From Callipepla californica brunnescens (taxonomy: Eukaryota > Chordata > Aves > Galliformes > Odontophoridae): a DNA stretch of 64,000 nucleotides. The translations under genes and the position numbers were made by a program. Under the pieces are notes generated by a model that was given only the letters and a program-made list of their open reading frames with translations, was not told the DNA's origin and did not search any database. This document shows, piece by piece, positions 39,910 to 53,400 of this stretch (positions are counted from its first letter, which is position 1; the number at the start of each line of letters is the position of its first letter). The stretch is from positions 3,220,001 to 3,284,000 of the forward strand of contig JALIRH010000030.1 of NCBI GenBank assembly GCA_023055505.1, in the 5' to 3' direction.

Positions 39910-42900
39910 GGGACACAACGATCAATGGGGCCATAGGAATCAAAGGGGCCATAGGAATCAAGGTGGCCATAGAACTACAAGGGGCCATAGGGATCAATGG
40001 GGCCATAGGGATCAATGGGGCCAAAGGAATCAACGGGGCCATAGGAATCAATGGGGCCATAGGAATCAATGGAGCCATAGAAAATCAATGGGCCATAGGG
40101 ATCAATGGGGCCATAGGGATCAATGGGACCATAGGAATCAAAGGGGCCATAGGGATCAAAGGCACCATAGGAATCAATGGGGCCATACGAATAAGTGGGG
40201 ACATAGGGATCAATGGGGCCATAGGAATCAATGGGGCCACAGGAATCAATGGGCCATAGGAATCAATGGGGCCATAGGGATCAATTGGTCCATAGGGATC
40301 AATAAGGCCATAGGAATTCATGCGGCCATAGAAATCAATAAGGCAATAGGGATCAATGAAGCCATAGGGATCAATGGGACCATAGGGATTAATGGGGCCA
40401 TAGGAATCAATGGGGCCAAAAAGATCAATGGGGCCATAAGGATCAATGGAACAATAGGGATCAATGGGGCCATAGGAATCAATGGGGCCATAGGAATCAG
40501 TGGGGCTATATAAATCAAAGGGGCCATAGGAATCAATGGGGCCATAGGGATCAATGTGACCATAGGAATCAGTGGGGCCATAGAACTCAATAGGGCCATA
40601 GGGATCAACGGGGCCTTTGGAATCAATGTGGCCATAGGAATCGATGGGGCCATAGGGATCAATTGGGCCAAAGAACTCAATGTGGACATAGGGATCGATG
40701 GGGCTATAGGAATCAATGGGGCCATAGGAATCAATGGGGCCATAGGGATCAGTGGGGCCATAGGGATCAATGGGGACATAGAACTCAAAGGGGCCATAGA
40801 GATCAATGGGACCATAGGGATCAATGGGGCCATAGGAATCAAAGGGGCCATAGGGATCAATGGGGCCATGGAACTCAATGGGGCCTTCGAACACTATGGG
40901 GCCATAGGGATCAATGGTGCCATAGGGATCAAATGGGCCATAGAACTCAATGGGGCCATAGGAATCAATGTGGCCATAGAAAGCATTAAGGCCATAGAAA
41001 ATCAATGGGGCCATAGGGATCAATGGGGCCATAGGGATCAATTGGACCATTGGAATCAATGGGGCCATAGGAATCAATGGGGCCAAAGGAATCAATGGGG
41101 CCATAGGAATCAATGGGGCCATAGGAATCAATGGGGCCATTGTCATCAATGGGGCCATAGAACTCAATGTGGCCATAGGGATCAATGGGGCCATAGGAAT
41201 CAATGGGGCCTTAGAAATCAATGGGGCCATAGGGATTAAAGGGGCCATAGAACTCAATGGGGCCATAGGGAACTCAATGGGGCCATAGGGATCAATGGGG
41301 CTATAGGGATCAATGGAGCCATAGAACTCAATGGGGCCTTAGAGATCAATGGAGCCATAGGGATCAAATGGGCCATAGAACTCAATGGGGCCATAGGAAT
41401 CAGTGTGGCTATAGAACTCAAAGGGGCAATAGGAATCAATGGGGCCATAGGAATCAATGGGGCCATAGAACTCAATGTGGCCATAGGAATCAATGGAGCC
41501 ATAGAAAATCAAGGGTCCATAGGGATCAATGGGGCCATAAGGATCAATGCGGCCATAGGAATCAATGGGGCCATAGAGATCAATGGCACCATAGGAATAA
41601 ATGGGGCCATAGAAATCAGTGTGGCCATAGGGATCAGTGGGGACACAGGAATCAATAGGGCCACAGGAATCAATGGGGCCACAGGAATCAATGGGGCCAT
41701 AGGATTCAAAGGGGCCTTAGGGATCAATAAGGCCATAGGAATTCATGCGGCCATAGAACTCAAAGGGTAATAGGGATCAATGAAGCCATAGGGATCAATG
41801 GGGCCTAGGGATCAATGGGGCCTTAGGAATCAATGGGGCCATAAAGATCAATTGGGCCATAGGAATCAATGGGACCATAGGGTTCAATGGGGCCATAGGA
41901 ATCAATGGGGCCATAGGAATCAGTGGGGCCATAGAACTCAATGGGGCCATAGGGATCAATAAGGCCATAGGGATCAAGGGGCCAGAGGAATCAATGGGGC
42001 CATAGGAATCGGTGGGGCCATAGAACACAATGGGGACATAGGGATCAATGGGGCCTTAGGAATCAATGGGGGCTTAGGAATCAATGGGGCCATAGGGATC
42101 AATTGGGCCAAAGAACTCAATGGGTTCATAGGGATCAATGGGGCCATACAACTCAATGTGGACATAGGGATCGATGGGACTATAGGAATCAATGGGGCCA
42201 TAGGAATCAAAGGGGCCATAGGAATCAATGGGGCCATAGAATTCAAAGGGGCCATAGGTATCAATGGGACCATAGGAATCAATGGGGCCATAGAACTCAA
42301 AGGGGCCATAGGGAACAATGGGGCCATAGGGAACAGTGGGGAAATAGGAATCAATGGGGCCATAGGGATCAATGGGGCCACAGCGATCAATGGGGCCACA
42401 AAAATCAATGGGGCCATCAGAATTAAAGGGACTATAGGGATCAATGGGGCCATAGGGATCGACGGGGCCATAGGAATGAATGGGGCCATAGAACTCAATG
42501 GGGCCATAGGGATCAATGGGGCCTTAGGAATCAATGGGGCTATAGAAATCAATGGGGCCATAGGGATCAAAGGGGCCATAGAACTCAATGGGGCCTTAGA
42601 ACTCAATGGGACCATAGGAATCAATGAGGCCATAGGAATCAGTGGGGCCATAGAACTCAATGTGACCATAGAGATCAATGGGACCATAGGGATCAATGGG
42701 GACATATGAATCAATGGGGCCTTAGGGATCAATGGGGACATAGAACTCAATGGGGCCTTCGAACTCTATGAGACCATAGGGATCAATCGGGCAATAGGGA
42801 TCAATTGGGCCATAGAACTCAATGGGGACTTAGGGACTAATGGGGCCAAAGGGATCAAATGGGCCATAGAACTCCATGGGGCCATTGGAATCAATGTGGC

Positions 42901-45900
42901 CATAGAACTCATTGGGGCCATAAAAATCAATGGGGCTACAGGAATCAATGGGACCATAGTGATCAATGGGGCCGTAGGAATCAATGGAGCCATAGAAAAT
43001 CAATCGGGCCATAGGGATCAATGGGGCCTTAGGGATCAATAGGACCATAGGAATCAATGGGGCCATAGGGATCAGTGGTGCCATAGGGATCAATGGGGAT
43101 ATAGGAATCAATGGGGACATAAAGATCAATGGGGCCATAGGGATCAATGGAGCCATAGGGATCAATGGGGCCGTAGGAATCAATGGGGCCATAGGAATCA
43201 GTGGGGCCATAGAACTCAATGGGGCCATAGGAATCAATGGGGCCATAGGGATCAATGGGGCCATAGGAATCAATGGGGCCATAGGAATCAGTGGGGCCAT
43301 AGAACTCTGTGGAGCCATAGGGATCAAGGGGGCCATAGGAATCAATGAAGCCATAGGTACCAATGGGGCCATAGGGATCAATGTGGCCATAGATCTCAAA
43401 GGGGCCATAAAAATCAATGGGGACATAGGAATCAATGGCGCCATAGAACTCAATGGGGCCATTGGGATCAATGGGGCCTCAGCGATCAATGGGGCCGTAT
43501 TAATCAATGGGGCCATAGGAATCAGAGGGGCCATAGAACTCAATGGGGCCATAGGGATCAATGGGACCATAGGAATCAATGGGGCCATAGGAATCAGTGG
43601 GGCCATAGGGATCAACGGAGCCATAAGGATCAATGGGACCATAGGGATCAATGAGGCCATAGGAGTCAGTGGGGCCATAGAACTCAATGGGGCCATAGGG
43701 ATCAATGGGACCATAGGAATAAATGGCGCCATAGGAATCAAAGTGGCCATAGAACTACATGGGGCCATAAAGATCAATGGGGCCATAGGGATCAATGGGG
43801 CCATAGAACTCAATGTGGACATAGGGATCGATGGGGCTATAAGAATCAAAGGGGCCATAGGAATCAATGGGCCCTTAGGAATCAATGGGGCCATTGGGAT
43901 CAATGTGACCATAGGAATCAATGGGGCCATAGAACTCAAAGAGGCCATAGGGATCAATGGGACCATAAGAATCATAGGGGCCATAGGAATCAGTGGGGCC
44001 ATAGGGATCAATGGGGCCATAGGAATCAATGGGGACACAACGATCAATGGGGCCATTAGAATCAATGGGGCCATAGAACGCAATGTGGCCATAGAGATCA
44101 AAGGGACCATAGGAATCAATGGGGCCAAAGGAATCAACGGGGCCATAGGAATCAATGGGGCCATAGAACTCAATAGTGCCATAGGGATCTATGTGGCCAT
44201 AGGAATCAATGGGGCCATAGGGATCAATGGGGCCATAGGGATCAATGGGGCTATAGGGATCAATGGTGCAATAGAACTCAATGGGGCCTTAGAGATCAAT
44301 GGGGCCATAGGGATCAATGCGGCCATAGAACTCAATGGGGCCATAGGGATCAATGGCACCATAGGAATCAATGGGGCCATAGGAATCAGAGGATCCATAG
44401 GGATCAATGGGGCCACAGGAATCAATGGGGCCAGAGGAATCAATGGGGCCATAGGGATCAAAGGGACCATAGGAATCAGTGGGGCCATAGGAATCAGTGG
44501 GACCATAGGGATCAGTGGGGCCTTAGGAAACAATGGGGCCACAGGAATCAATGTGGCCATAGGGATCAAAGGGAACATAAAATTCAATGGGGCCATAGAA
44601 CTCAATGAGGCCATAGGAATCAATGGTGGCATAAGAAACAATGGGGCCATAGGAATCAATGGGGCCATAGGAATCAAAGGGGCCATAGGGATGAAGGGGC
44701 CTTCTAGATCAATGGGGCCATAGAACTCACTGGGGCCTTAAAAATGAATGGGGTCACAGGAATCAATGTGGCCATAGGAATTAAAGGCATCATAGGGATC
44801 AAAGGGGCCATAGGAATCAATGGGGCCATAGGAATCAATGGGGACATAGGGATCTATGGGGCCACAACGATCAATGGGACCATAGGAATTAATGGGGACA
44901 TAGAACTCAATGTGCCCATAGAACAAAATGGGACCATAGGAATCTACGGGGCCATAGGAATCAAAGGGGCCATAGGGATCAAAGGGGCCATAGGGATCAA
45001 TGGGGCCACAGGAATCAATGGGACCATTAGAATCAGTGGGGCCATAGAACTCAATGGGGCCATAGGGATCAGTGGGGCCATAGGAATCAATGGGGCCATA
45101 AGAATCAATGTGGCCATAGAACTACATGGGGCCATAGGGATCAATGGGGCCGTAGGGATCAATGGGGCCATAGAACTCAATGTGGCCATAGGGATAGATG
45201 AGGCCATAGGAATCAATGGGGCCATAGGAATCAATGGGGCCTTAGGGATCAATGGGGCCATAGGGATCAATGGGGCCATAGGGATCGATGGGGCCATAGA
45301 ACTCCAAGTGTCCATAGGGATCAATGGGACCATAGGAATCAATGGGGCCTTAGGAATCAATGTGGCCATAGGAAACAATGGGGCCATAGGGATCAATGTA
45401 ACCATAGGAATCAATGGGGCCATAGAACTCAAAGGGTCCATGGGGATCAATTGGACCCTAGGAATCAATGGGGCAAGAGAACTCTGTGGAGCCATAGGGA
45501 ACAATGGGGCCATAGGGAACAATGGGGCAATAGGAATCAATGGGCACTTAGGGATCAATGGGGCCATAGAACACAATGGGAGCATAGGAATAAACGGGGC
45601 CATTGGGATAAAAGGGGCCATATGGATCAATGGGGCCATAGGGATCAACGGGGCCACAGGAATCAATGGGGCCACAGGAATCAATGGGACCATAGGAATC
45701 AATGGGGCCCTAGGAATCAATGGTGCCATAGGAATCAATGTGGCCATAGAACTACAAGGGGCCATAGGGATCAATAAGGCCATAGGGATCAATGGGGCCA
45801 TAGAACTCATTGTGGCCATAGGGATCGATGGGGCCCTAAGAATCAATGGGGCCATAGAAATCAATGGGGCCAAAGTAATCAATGAGGCCATAGGAATCAA

Positions 45901-48900
45901 TGGGGCCATGGGAGTCAATGGGGCCATAGTCATCAATGGGGCCATAGAACTCAATGGGGCCATAGGGATCAATGGGGCCATAGGAATCAGTGGGGCCATA
46001 GGAATCAATGTGACCATAGGTATCAATGGGGTCATAGAACTCAAAGAGGCCATAGGGATCAATGGGACCATAGGAATCAATGGGGCCATAGGAATCAGTG
46101 GGGCCTTAGGGATCAATTGGGCCATAGGAATCAATGGGGACACAACGATCAATGGGACCATAGGAATCAATGTGACCATAGGAAACAATGGGGCCATAGA
46201 ACGCAATGGGGCCATAGAGATCAATGGGACCATAGGAATCAATGGGGCCAAAGGAATCAATGGGGCCATAGGAATCAATGGGGCCATAGAACTCAATGGT
46301 GCCATAGGGATCAATGGGTCCAGAGGAATCAATGTGACCATAGGAATCAGTGGGGCCATAGAAATCAGTGGGGCCATAGCGATCAATGGGACCATAGGAA
46401 TCAATGGGGCCGTAGGGATCAATGGGGCCATAGGAATCAATGGGGCCCTAGGGATCAATGGGGCCATAGGGATCAATGGGGTCATAGGGATCAATAATGC
46501 CATAGGAATTCATTCGGACATAGAACTCAATGGGGCAATAGGGATCAATGAAGCCATAGAGATCAATGTGGCCATAAAGATCAATGGGGCCATAGGGATC
46601 AATGGAACCATAGGGATCAATGGGGCCATAAAAATCAATGGGGCCATAGGAATCAGTGGGGCCATAGAACTCAAAAGGGGTCATAGGAATCAATGAGGCC
46701 TTAGGGATCAATGGGTCCAGAGGAATCAATAAGGGCCATAGGAATCAGTGGGGCCATAGAACTCAATGGGGCCATAGAACTCAATGAGGCCACAGGGATC
46801 AATGGGGCCATAGGAATCAATGGGGCCATAGGGATCAATTGGGCCAAAGAACTCAATGGGGCCATAGGGATCAATGGGGCCATAGAACTCAATGTGGACA
46901 TAGTGATCGAAGGGACTATAGGAATCAATGGGGCCATAGGAATCAATGGGGCCATAGGAATCAATGGGGCAATAGGAATCAAAGGGGCCATAGGGATCAA
47001 TGTGACCAGAGGAATCAATGGGGCCATAGAACTCAAAGGGGCCATAGGGATCAATGGGACCATAGGAATCAATGGGGCCATAGAACTCAGAGGGGCCATA
47101 GGGATCAATGGGGCCATAGGGAATAATGTGGCAATAGGAATCAATGGGGCCATAGGGATCAATGGGGCCACAGCGATCAATGGGGCCACAAAAATAAATG
47201 GGGCCACAGCAATTAAAGGGACTATAGGGATCAATGGGGCCATAGGGATCGACGGGGCCATAGGAATCAATGGGGTCATAGGAATCAATGGGGCCATAAG
47301 GATCAATGAGGCCATAAGGATCAATGGGGACACAACGATCAATGGGACCATAGGAATCAATGTGGCCATAGGAATCAGTGGGGCCATAGAACTCAATGTG
47401 GCCATTGAGATCAATGGGACCATAGGGATCAATTGTGCCATAGGAATCAAAGGGGCCTTAGGGATCAATGGGGCAATAGAACTCAATAGGGCCTTCGAAA
47501 TCTATGGGGCCATAGGGATCAATGGGACCATAGGAATCAATGGGGCCATAGGAATCAATGTGGCCATAGAACTACATGGGGCCATAAAGATCAATGTGGC
47601 CATAGGGATCAATGGTGCCATAGAACTCAATGTGGACATAGGGATCGAAGGGGCTATATAAATCAAAGGGGCCATAGGAATCAATGGGGCCTTAGAACTC
47701 AATTGGGCCATAGGGATCAATGGGGCCATAGGGATCAATGGGGCTATAGGGATCAATGGGGCCATAGGAATCAATGGGGCCATAGGAATCAATGGGGCCA
47801 TAGAACTCAAAGGTGCCATAGGGATCAATGGAGCCATAGAACTCAATGGGGCCTTAGGGACTAATGGGGCCATAGGGATCAAATGGGCCATAGAACTCAT
47901 TGGGGCCATAAAAATCAATGGGGCCACAGGAATCAATGGGACCATAGGGATCTATGGGGCCTTAGGAATCAATGGAGCCATAGAAAATCAATCGGGCCAT
48001 AGGGATCAATGGGGCCATAAGGATCAATGGGACCATAGCAATCAATGGGGCCATAGGGATCAATGGGACCATAGGAATCAATGGGGCCATAGGGATCAAT
48101 GGCACCATAGGAATCAATGGGGCCATAGGAATCAGTGGGGCCATAGGGATTAATGGGGCCACAGGAATCAATGGGGCCACAGGAGTCAACGGGGCCATAG
48201 GAATCAAAGGAGCCATAGAACTCAATGGGGCCATTGGGATAAATGGGGCCGCAGCGATCAATGGGTCCGTAGGAATCAATGGGGCCATAGGGATCAATGG
48301 AACCATAGGGGTCAATGGGGCCGTAGGAATCAATGGGGCCATAGGAATCAGTGGGGCCTTAAAACTCAAAGGGGACATAGGGATCAATGGAGCCATAGAA
48401 CTCAGTGTGGACATAGGGAACGATGGGGCTATATAAATCAAAGGGGCCATAGGAATCACTGGGGACATAGGAATCAATGGGGCCATAGGGATCAATGTGA
48501 CCATAGGAATCAATGGGGACATAGAACTCAAAGCGGCCATAGGGATCAATGGGACCATAGGAATCAATGGGGCCATAGAACTCAGAGGGGCCATAGGGAT
48601 CAATGGGGCCATAGGGAATAATGTGGCAATAGGAATCAGTGGGGTCATAGGAATCAATGGGGCCATAAGGATCAATGAGGCCATAAGGATCAATGGGGAC
48701 ACAACGATCAATGGGACCATAGGAATCTATGAGGCCATAGGAATCAGTGGGGCCATAGAAATCAATGGGGCCATTGAAATCAATGGGACCATAGGGATCA
48801 ATGGTGCCATAGGAATCAATGGGGCCTTAGGGATCAATGGGGCCATAGAACTCAATGGGGCCTTCGAACTCTATGGGGCCATAGGGATCAATGGGGCAAT

Positions 48901-51655
48901 AGGGATCAATGGAGCCATAGAACTCAATGGGGCCATAGGGATCAATGGGGCCATAAGGATCAATGGGACCATAGCAATCAAAGGGGCCATAGGGATCAAT
49001 GGGACCATAGGAAACGCTGGGCCCAAAGGGATCAGTGGGGCCATAGGGATCAATGGGGCCACAGGAATCAATGGGGCCTCAGGAATCAATGGTGTCATAC
49101 GAATCAATGGGGCCAAAAGGATCAATGGGGCCATAGGGATCAATGGGTTCATAGGGAACAATGCGGCATAGGTATCAATGGGGCCATAGGAATCAATATG
49201 GACATAGCAGTAAATGGCGCTGTAGGGATTAGTGGGGCCATAGTAATCAGTGGGGCCATAGGAATCAGTGGGACCATAGGGATCAGTTGGGCCAAAGGAG
49301 TCAACGGGGCCATAAGGATCAATGGGGCCATCGCGATCGATGGGGCCATAGAACTAAATGGGGCCATTGAACACAATGGAACCATAGAAATCAATGGGGC
49401 CACAGGAATCAATGGGGCCATAGGGATCAATGGGGCCATAAAGATCAATGGGGCCATAGTCATCAATGAACCCATAGGAATCAATGGGGCCATATGAATC
49501 AATGGGGCCATAGGAATCAATGGGGCCATAGAAATCAAAAAGGCCATAGGGATCAATGGGGCCATAGGGATCAATGGGGCCATAGAACTCCCTGGGGCCA
49601 TAGGAATGAATGGGGTCTTAGGAATCAATGTGGCCAAAGGAAACAAAGGGATCATAGGGATCAAAGGGGCCATAGGAATCAATAAGGCCATAGGAATCAA
49701 TGGGGCCATAGGGATCAATGGCACCATTGGAATCAATGGGGCCATAAGAATCAGTGGGGCCATAGGGATCAATGGGGCCACAGGAATCAATGGGGCCACA
49801 GGTGTCAATGTGGCCATAGGAATCAAAGGAGCCATAGAACTCAATGGGGCCATTGGGATAAATGGTGCCACAGCGATCAATGGGTCCATAGGAATCAATG
49901 GGGCCATAGGGATCAATGGAACCATAGGGATCAATGGGGCCATAGGAATCAATGGGGCCATAGGAATCAAAGGAGCCATAGAACTCAATGGGGCCATTGG
50001 GATAAATGGGGCCACAGCGATCAATGGGTCCATAGGAATCAATGGGGCCATAGGGATCAATGGAACCATAGGGATCAATGGGGCCATAGGAATCAATGGG
50101 GCCATAGGAATCAAAGGAGCCATAGAACTCAATGGGGCCATTGGGATAAATGGGGCCACAGCGATCAATGGGTCCATAGGAATCAATGGGGCCATAGGGA
50201 TCAATGGAACCATAGGGATCAATGGGGCCATAGGAATCAATGGGGCCATGGGAATCAGTGGGGCCTTAAAACTCAATGTGGACATAGGGATCAATGGAGC
50301 CATAGAACTCAGTGTGGACATAGGGATCGATGGGGCTATATAAATCAAAGGGGCCATAGGAATCACTGGGGACATAGGAATCAATGGGGCCATAGGGATC
50401 AATGTGACCATAGGAATCAATTGTCCATAGAACTCAAAGGGGCCATAGGGATCAATGGGGCCATAGAACTCAGAGGGGCCATAGGGATCAATGGGGCCAT
50501 AGGGAATAATGTGGCAATAGGAATCAATGCGGTCATAGGAATCAATGGGGCCATAAGGATCAATGAGGCCATAAGAACTCAATGGGTCCATAGGGATCAA
50601 TGGGGCCATAGAACTCAATGTGGACATAGGGATAGAAGGGACTATAGGAATCAATGGGGCCATTGGAATCAATGGGGCCATAGGGATTAAAGTGGCCATA
50701 GAACTCAATGGGGCCTTAGAACTGAATTGGGCCATAGGGATCAATGGGGCCTTAGGGATCAATGGGGCTATAGGGATCAATGGGGCCATAGGAATCAATG
50801 GGGCCATAGAACTCAATGGTGCCATAGGGATCAATGGGGCCATAGTCATCAATCGGGCCAGAGGAATCAATGGGGCCATAGGGATCAATGGGACCATAGG
50901 AATCAATGGGGCCGTAGGGATCAATGGGGCCATAGGGATCAGTGGGGCCATAGGGATCAATAATGCCATAGGAATTCATTCGGCCATAGAACTCAAAGGG
51001 GCAATAGGGATCAATGAAGCCATAGGGGTCAATGGGGCCATAGGGATCAATAATGCCATAGGAATTCATTCGGCCATAGAACTCAAAGGGGCAATAGGGA
51101 TCAATGAAGCCATAGGGATCAGTGGAACCATAGGAATCAATGGGGCCATAGGAATCAATGGGGCCATAGGAATCAATGGGGCCATAGGAATCAATGGGGC
51201 CATTGTAATCAAAGGGGCCATAGTCATCAATGGGGCCATAGAACTCAATGGGGCCGTAGGGATCAATGGGGCCATAGGAATCAATGGGGCCGTAGGGATC
51301 AATGGGGCCATAGGGATCAATGCGGCCATAGGGATCAATAATGCCATAGGAATTCATTCGGATATAGAACTCAATGGGGCAATAGGGATCAATGAAGCCA
51401 TAGGGATCAATGGGGCCATAGGGATCAATGGGGCCATAGGAATCAATGTGGCCATAAAGATCAATGGGGCCATAGGGATCAATGGAACCATAGGGATCAA
51501 AGGGGCCATAAAAATCAATGGGGCCATAGGAATCAGTGGAGCAAGAGAACTCAAAGGGGCCATAGGGATCAATGGGGCCATAGTCATCAATGGGTCCATA
51601 GAACTCAATGGGGCCTTAGAACTGAAAGGGGCCATAGGAATCAATGGTGCCATAG
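39910..51655. repeat. 18-bp satellite array 2
   Basis: About 650 monomers, continuous with array 1 apart from the solo LTR. Monomer variants recur in fixed orders. For example, a variant with GGAATTCAT followed by AGAACTCAAT and GGGGCAATAGGGATCAAT recurs near 40309, 41726, 46489, 50960, 51052 and 51346. Open frames reach about 650 codons but shift at indels, with no start context, intron or domain. I do not call any gene here. Confidence 0.97.
49828..50259. repeat. 144-bp higher-order unit (8 monomers) in three tandem copies
   Basis: Three consecutive 144-bp blocks, starting at 49828, 49972 and 50116, share the same eight-variant order, including a CACAGCGATCAAT and a GGGTCCATAGG monomer. 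They differ by very few bases, so this amplification is recent. Confidence 0.88.
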
Positions 51656-51904
51656 TGTCAGGGGTTTGTGGGCCGGTTCGGCCCGGCCCAGCAACAACCG
51701 AGGAAGGAGACCCACAGGCCCACACCCCGGACAGGGGGAAGGTGGAAAGGGAAAAAAAAAAAAAAAAAGGAAATAAGCCCCAAAACAAAACAGCGGCAAC
51801 GATCTGAGGGGGAAAAGCTACTTTACTAAATAAGACATCAGGAAGTAAATAACACAAGATAATGCAAAACAATTTGGAATTAAGCCCAATGAATCAAAAA
51901 AAAC

Positions 51905-51958
<54 letters not shown>

Positions 51959-52188
51959 GTGCTCGATAAACCGAAGGCCTTACGCTAACGCTGAAGGCGG
52001 ACGGCAGCGAGCACCCACTCCTAAGTGATCCTAGAGGAAAGAGAGAAAACGTCCCGTGACCGCAGAGGGTTTTTATCTGTTCCCTCTGAGCGGAAAACAC
52101 GTGAAAAAATACAAAGCATTGCAAAGTCCTCTGGGGAATGTAGTTCTCCCTGACTCCCAATGCACCACATGATGCCATGATGTGGAAT
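51656..52188 (-). mobile_element. Truncated type A LTR joining satellite to ZNF copy D
   Basis: It matches 36104-36653 from its U5 end up to about 36 bp short of the U3 start. It then switches at 52189 to the KRAB intron of a ZNF copy. It carries a longer (GA)n run at about 51905-51957. The left flank is CATAG in the satellite. Confidence 0.85.
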
Positions 52189-52425
52189 GGGAAGGACCAT
52201 CTCCCCGCAGTCAGCTCCTTTTCTTTTAAAGAAAATATCTTTGCATGTTTTCAGAGATGGAAAAGCAATCTTTGCTCCAAAGGAAGCTGCTGTGTTTCGT
52301 GCCAGTGTCATTCAGGCCCTTAATGTTATTTCACTGTGGGGAGGGACATTGCGCAAATTTGCTGGACAAGCAGCTGTGACAGAATGATGGAAAAGCTCTC
52401 ATTTCTCCTATTTCTATTGTTGCAG

Positions 52426-53400
52426 CTCCACTTCCAGGCCCCAAACCCATGGTGATCTCCCTGCTTGAAGAAGAAGAGCCCTGGATCCCAGATGTGGGTA
52501 GCCCTGAGGCCATGGCAGGAGATATCAGCCCAGGTGAGGTGGTGGAGGGACGGCGGAAGTTGAAGCCATAAAAGAGATCGCTGGGGGAGGAGTATTTGAG
52601 GAACTAATTGCTATTTCTGGTTTTTCTTTGTTTTCCAGCAGGTGCTGGGATAAGAAACGCAAGGAAGGGTCTGCAGGAAGGTGGTGTGGTCAACAGACAG
52701 TGTGGTAGCATCCCCATGGAAGAAATCAGAAGGGATGTGCATGTGGATCAGGGGCAAATTGTGTGGAAGCAGAACAAGATGCAACAGGGAAAGCATCTGT
52801 TAAAGGCATCAGTGAACACACTGGACTTCAGTACAGGTCAAACTCAGCATGAAGAGCCCAGGAGTAAGGATGTGTGCCAGAGGGAAAAGCAGAATCCATG
52901 CCCTGATGGTGAGAAAAGCTTTAAAATAGATTCCAGAGTCATTAAGCACCAGTGCGTGCACTCAAAAAAAGAGCTTCTACAAGTGCTTGGAGTGTGGGAA
53001 GATATTCAAATGGAGATCCCTTCTCTTCGTGCACCAGCGCATGCACACAGGAGAGAGACCATATAAGTGCTCTGAGTGTGGGAAGACCTTCAAATGCAGT
53101 TACAAATTGAAGCGGCACCAGCGGAGGCACACAGAACAGAGACCATTTAAGTGCTCTGAGTGTGGGAAGAGCTTCAAAAGCAGTTATGAACTGAAGCAGC
53201 ACCAGCGCAGCCACACAGACGAGAGACCATATAAGTGCTCTGAGTGTGGGAAGAGCTTCAAAAGCAGTTCTGATTTAAAAGTACACAGACGCATCCATAC
53301 AGGAGAGAAGCCGTACAAGTGCTCTGAGTGTGAAAAGACCTTCAAAAGCAGTTCTCATCTCAAATACCACAAGAATATCCACACCTCTGACAGACTTTAG
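52426..53400 (+). pseudogene. KRAB-ZNF copy D, lacking KRAB-A and frameshifted
   Basis: Only the B-like exon (52426-52533, one codon shorter than in copy A) and the finger exon (52642-53400) remain. The start exon and KRAB-A are replaced by the LTR that ends at 52188. In the finger exon a run of seven A residues at 52964-52970 adds one base relative to copy A and shifts the frame before the first finger. The second frame encodes five fingers with contact residues WSLV, CYKR, SYEQ, SSDV and SSHY. A functional KRAB repressor is not possible from this copy. Confidence 0.88.

Noticed and set aside
36654..51655. Very long open frames (up to about 650 codons) on both strands in the satellite
   Set aside because: They follow from an 18-bp period without stop codons. 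Several frames are open on both strands at once, frames shift at indels, and there is no domain, intron or start context.
36654..51655. Left-handed beta-helix protein from the GAIGIN hexapeptide
   Set aside because: The hexad does not satisfy the usual small-residue position, and there is no evidence that the satellite is translated.
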